Positions 7,079-10,055 of a DNA stretch of 10,055 nt are shown here, one piece after another. The position numbers and the translations under genes are program-made. Under the pieces are notes generated by a model that was not told the DNA's origin, did not search any database, and saw only the letters and a program-made list of their open reading frames with translations. The stretch spans positions 1 through 10,055 of the forward strand of contig JBGAWE010000201.1 of assembly GCA_044227705.1 (NCBI GenBank), given 5' to 3'. Source of the stretch: JANOQP01 sp044227705. GTDB lineage: Bacteria > Bacteroidota > Bacteroidia > Chitinophagales > Saprospiraceae. Numbering within the stretch: the stretch's first letter is position 1; every line of letters starts with the position of its first letter.

Positions 7079-7732
7079 TTACTTGTGCCGCCGCCGCTTT
7101 TTTGCCCGCTTGCGGACAATCCTTGCGGCACGATGTCGAGCTTGTTCGGCATCAGGAAGGACGGCCGTCGGCATCGACGGTGCCGCCTTCGCGTTCTTTA
7201 TCCAGTTGGCGATGGCGGTGTTGCGCGTCTCAGCTCGGCCCGATGCGGTGCGACTCTTTGGCGGCGGCGCGAAGTCGCCCTTTTCGAGGTGCTTCTTCAT
7301 CGTCGGGAACTTGTTCAGCCCCGCCCCGCCGAGGTTGTAGGCCATGTCGACAAGGGGGCATGACTGGATGTCGGAGGGCAGGTCGAGAATTCGGGTAGAA
7401 GGCCTTCGCTTCCGAAAAGGCCGTCTCCAGCCTCTTGTCGAACTCCGTGTTGAGGCCGACGAGGGTTTCGCGTCGAGCGCGGTGTAGGTTTTGTAGGAAC
7501 TGGCCGACCAGCCCTTCGCGGCGGCACTCACCTTGTCAAAGTCAGCCTTTATCTCGGCCGCCGTCGCCGCCTTGCCGGTCGTCCGGTTGGTGAAGGAGAG
7601 CTTCTGGGCCTCTGCCGCCGTCTTGAGGGCGAGGCCCGTGCCGACGGTGACGACGCCGATGCTGTCGAGGTACATGTGGGTGGCCGTCCCCTCAAACTCT
7701 TTGAGCTTGTCGACGAATTGATCTCTGGTCAT
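7079..7732 (-). CDS. GH24 (T4-type) lysozyme, candidate T6SS effector; frame disturbed by several apparent indels
   Basis: The protein starts at the ATG at 7730-7732. The N-terminus has the T4-lysozyme catalytic triad at exact spacing: Glu14 (KEFEGT), Asp23 (MYLDS) and Thr29 (GVVTVGTG), matching E11/D20/T26 of T4 lysozyme. It should hydrolyse the MurNAc-GlcNAc bond of peptidoglycan. A helix with VDMAYNLGGAGLNKFPTM (about 129-146) fits the family's 'A.FN.G' core helix, and TRNTAIANWIKNAK fits the C-terminal region. The frame is only nominally open. At 7391-7467 another frame (LVGLNTEFDKRLETAFSEAK) is clearly the coding one, and again at 7232-7270 (AAAKESHRIGPS), so paired compensating indels are implied. 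The C-terminus beyond about 7185 is uncertain. No signal peptide is seen. It lies between clpV and tssO. Fold firm, exact protein not, effector role inferred. Confidence 0.75.
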   Translation of the reverse strand: MTRDQFVDKLKEFEGTATHMYLDSIGVVTVGTGLALKTAAEAQKLSFTNRTTGKAATAAEIKADFDKVSAAAKGWSASSYKTYTALDAKPSSASTRSSTRGWRRPFRKRRPSTRILDLPSDIQSCPLVDMAYNLGGAGLNKFPTMKKHLEKGDFAPPPKSRTASGRAETRNTAIANWIKNAKAAPSMPTAVLPDAEQARHRAARIVRKRAKKRRRHK

Positions 7733-7785
7733 GGTGGGCGGATAGTTTTGGTTTTACTTGAATGTCAGTCGATTCGTTACCCGTT

Positions 7786-10055
7786 TCATGCCTTCTTTTT
7801 TATGTCCCAAACAAGCCCGCCGTTGTCGTCGATGTCGAGCTTGACGGTGTCGCCTCGCGTTATCTCGCCCCGGATGATCTTGTCGGCAACGGGCGGGGCG
7901 AGGAAGGTCTTGATGGCGTTGCGCAGCGGCCGCGCCCCGAAGAGCGGAGAGAAGCCGATGTCGATGAGGTGCTGCATCACCTTTTCGGAGACCGAGAAGG
8001 CGACGTCGTGCTGCTGGCGGATGAGCTTTACGAACTTGCCGAAGTGGATGGCCAGTATCTGCCGCGCCGCCTCTTCGTTGATGGGGTCGAAGGGCAGAAT
8101 CTGCCGGTCGACACGGCCGAGGAACTCGTCCTTGAAGTGCTTCGTCTCGCGCAGAATCTCCTTCAGCTCGCCCGGGTCGGGGCGCTTGCCTGCCTGCGTT
8201 CGGCGGATGATCTCGTGCGCCCCAGCGTTCGACGTGAACACGATGATGGTGTTCGAGAAGTCGGCCAACTTGCCCTGCTTGTCCGTCAGGCGGCTGTCGG
8301 TGAGCATCTGCAGGAAGATGCCGTAGATGTCCTGGTGCGCCTTCTCAATCTCGTCGAACAGGACGACGCTGTACGGCTGTTTCCTGACCTTGTTGATGAG
8401 CAGGCCTCCCTCTTCGAAGCCGACGTAGCCGGGCGGCGAGCCGAGCAGTGCCGCCACCGAGTGCGACTCCTGGAATTCCGACATGTCGAAGCGGATGATG
8501 GCGTTCTCGTCGTCGAAGAGCAGCTCGGCGATGGCCTTTGCCAGCTCCGTTTTGCCCGTGCCGGTCGGGCCGGTGAAGAAGAAGATGGCGGATGATCTGG
8601 AGGGCGTGGTGAAGAGAGAAAGATGAAACATACAATTCGCGCGGGTCCTTGAGGTTGGCGCGAAGATTATCTTGGGCTCTCCTCCGCAGGAGTCGAGGAG
8701 ACGTGAAGTGCCCGCCCGACGACGCGCTTTTTCAACAAATCCTTCACGCGTTCTTGAGCTTGCGTCCTGCTCCTTCGACTGCGGGCACGCCGCGTTAAAG
8801 ATGCCTGCCCGTCTTCACCCGTCCGGTGACAATCATCGCGTCGACGTCGGCCGGATCGACCGTGTCCTTCGCGTCCATCGTCCACGAGCGCAGCTTGGCG
8901 ATGGCCTCGGGGACGGTCAGGTCGTTCATCTCGTCGCCCATCTTCCCTATCAAAAGCTCGCTCATGCGGTCGCGCAGGGCCTGCCGGTACTCGGCCACAT
9001 CGGGGGTCTTTTGCCCTTTCCAGCCGGTCTCCAGTTCGTCGAGGATGGATTTAGAGGTCGAGTTCATCTGCGCCGCGCAGGCCATCGAGAAGTCGAGCAG
9101 CTCGATGGCGGAGACGGGCAGGTTCTTGTCGCCGATGTACCGCTTGGCCATCTTCACAGACTGCACGACCGCCGACGGGTCGGCCTTCAAGCCGTGGAAA
9201 GCCTCGTACTTCGGCATCAGGCCGTGCAGCATCGTGATGGCGAGGGCCTCGTCCGGCTCGCCGACAGTCAGGCGCGAGAAGCGGCGGTTGAAAGCGCTGT
9301 CCTTTTCGATGAACTTCTGGTACTCGGCCTGTGTCGTCGCGCCGATGACGGTCAGCTCGCCCCGCGCCAGTTCAGGTTTCAAGAGGTTGACCACGCCCGA
9401 GCCGACCGAGCCGCGCTCGTCGAGGAGGACGTGGATTTCGTCAATGAAGAGGATGGCCTTCGTGCCGTAGCCCTTGATGGCCTTGAGGACGCTCTTGAGC
9501 CGCTCCTCGACCTCCCCTTTGAAGGCCCCGGCCACGAGCCGCCCGTTGACGTCCAGCTCGAAGATGGTGGCCGACTTGAGCCTTTCCGGCACGTTCCCTT
9601 TCTGGATTTGCAGGGCCAGCCCGCCGACGAGTGCTGTCTTCCCCACGCCAGGCTCGCCGACGATGAGGACGTTCGGCGAGAGCCTTTTCCCCAAGATTTC
9701 AATGAGCTGCTTTATCTCCCTGTCCCGCCCGATGATGGGGTCTATCTTGTCCTGCTGGGCGAGCAACGACCAGTCCTCGCAGTATTTTTCTAGTATCTGC
9801 AGGGCATTTACCGGGGCGGAAGCGGGCGCGGAGGTGCCAGGTTTCCCCTTCTCCGAGCCGCCGCTCGACGGGCCGGAGGGGCCGCTCGGGTTCTTCCCCC
9901 GCCACTCGATTAGCTCATAAAGTGCCAGCGGGAAGCGGCGCAGCAGATCCGGTTTGAAGGCCACGTCGGGCGTGCAGATGGCCTCGAGCAGGTCGATTGG
10001 TTCTATCTCCGAGTGTCCGTAGCGCAGGCTGAGCTTCTGCGTCTCTTTAAGGACG
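7786..10055 (-). CDS. tssH: TssH/ClpV, AAA+ sheath-disassembly ATPase (5' partial, frame broken between D1 and D2)
   Basis: The gene enters from the right edge. Residues upstream of 9964 (LRYGHSEIEPIDLLEAI) belong to the Clp N-domain. A Ser/Pro/Gly-rich linker (9800-9900) leads to D1, with Walker A GEPGVGKT at 9635-9658, Walker B ILFIDEIH at 9431-9454 and an arginine-finger-like FNRRFSRL. D1's frame ends at a stop at 8795. D2 runs in another frame to the stop at 7786: Walker A GPTGTGKT at 8548-8571, a FDMSEFQE loop, GSPPGYVGFEEGG, Walker B VVLFDEIEKAH and a C-terminal GARPLRNAI. Between 8605 and 8817 the coding frame changes about four times, including an apparent 34-bp insertion. ClpV unfolds contracted TssB/TssC sheath for reuse. 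The ATG at 8629-8631 is not a real start. If the disruption is real, sheath recycling would be impaired. Confidence 0.88.
8605..8638 (-). other. Apparent 34-bp insertion in clpV before the D2 Walker A motif
   Basis: Reading minus-strand, coding text LRRRAQDNLRANLKDPR ends at 8639 and RPSRSSAIFFFTGPTGTGKT-like text resumes at 8604. In Clp ATPases only about 10 residues separate the KDP motif from GPTG. Excising these 34 bases gives KDPRPSRSSAIFFFTGPTG, about 12 residues, and restores the frame (34 = 1 mod 3). The stretch is AT-richer and pyrimidine-rich compared with its surroundings. The boundaries could shift by a base or two. It may be a true insertion or an assembly artefact. Confidence 0.5.

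Noticed and set aside
6280..7152. A 290-codon minus-strand frame overlapping tssB, tssO and the lysozyme end
   Set aside because: Most of it shadows tssO and tssB. Its first residues (MPNKLDIVPQG) may be the true lysozyme C-terminus after indel repair, but the rest is not coding.
7786..8631. A separate 281-residue AAA+ gene starting at 8631
   Set aside because: It is the D2 half of ClpV. The frame is open further upstream and the ATG lies inside the apparent insert.
8605..8638. The insert as a leftover long-read adapter
   Set aside because: There is only a vague similarity in its pyrimidine-rich pattern to adapter sequence from memory; not close enough to claim.
1..10055. CRISPR array, tRNA, rRNA, insertion sequence or attachment site
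   Set aside because: No regularly spaced repeats, cloverleaf-like sequence, transposase or terminal inverted repeats were seen on either strand.

Overview
The window is a block of a subtype-iii (Bacteroidota) type VI secretion system (T6SS). All recognised genes lie on the minus strand, so transcription runs from high to low coordinates. Assignment to Bacteroidota rests on the protein families: the Hcp/TssD, the TssC sheath protein with a long N-terminal extension, and the small membrane protein TssO are of the kind found only in that phylum's T6SS. The starts follow AT-rich leaders rather than clear Shine-Dalgarno sites, which also fits. Base composition looks GC-rich by eye with strong G/C at third codon positions, so this is a high-GC member of the phylum. 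I cannot name a genus.

Layout in transcription order: tssH/clpV (sheath-recycling AAA+ ATPase, entering from the right edge and frame-broken between its two ATPase domains); a GH24 T4-type lysozyme with several apparent indels; tssO; tssB and tssC (contractile sheath); hcp/tssD (inner tube); an unrecognised gene of about 157 residues with one apparent frameshift; an L,D-transpeptidase (YkuD-type) gene; vgrG/tssI (spike, one apparent frameshift); tssE (gp25-like baseplate); and a BPSL0067-family cysteine peptidase/amidase-like gene cut by the left edge. Gaps are short (6 to about 170 bp), so the block looks like one operon-like unit.

TssB/TssC build the sheath around the Hcp tube, TssE couples the sheath to the baseplate, VgrG tips the tube, ClpV disassembles the contracted sheath, and TssO belongs to the subtype-iii envelope components. 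Among these structural genes sit three proteins with recognisable peptidoglycan-active folds (lysozyme, L,D-transpeptidase, BPSL0067-type). None has a visible signal peptide, which is what one expects of T6SS cargo. The unrecognised gene may be a fourth. No signal-peptide-bearing immunity gene is visible here.

Apparent indels are unevenly spread. tssE, the L,D-transpeptidase, hcp, tssC, tssB and tssO read cleanly, while the lysozyme, the clpV inter-domain region, vgrG and the unknown gene contain about a dozen between them, many compensating. Assembly or read error is the simplest explanation. A 34-bp AT-richer stretch in clpV (8605-8638) looks like an actual insertion.
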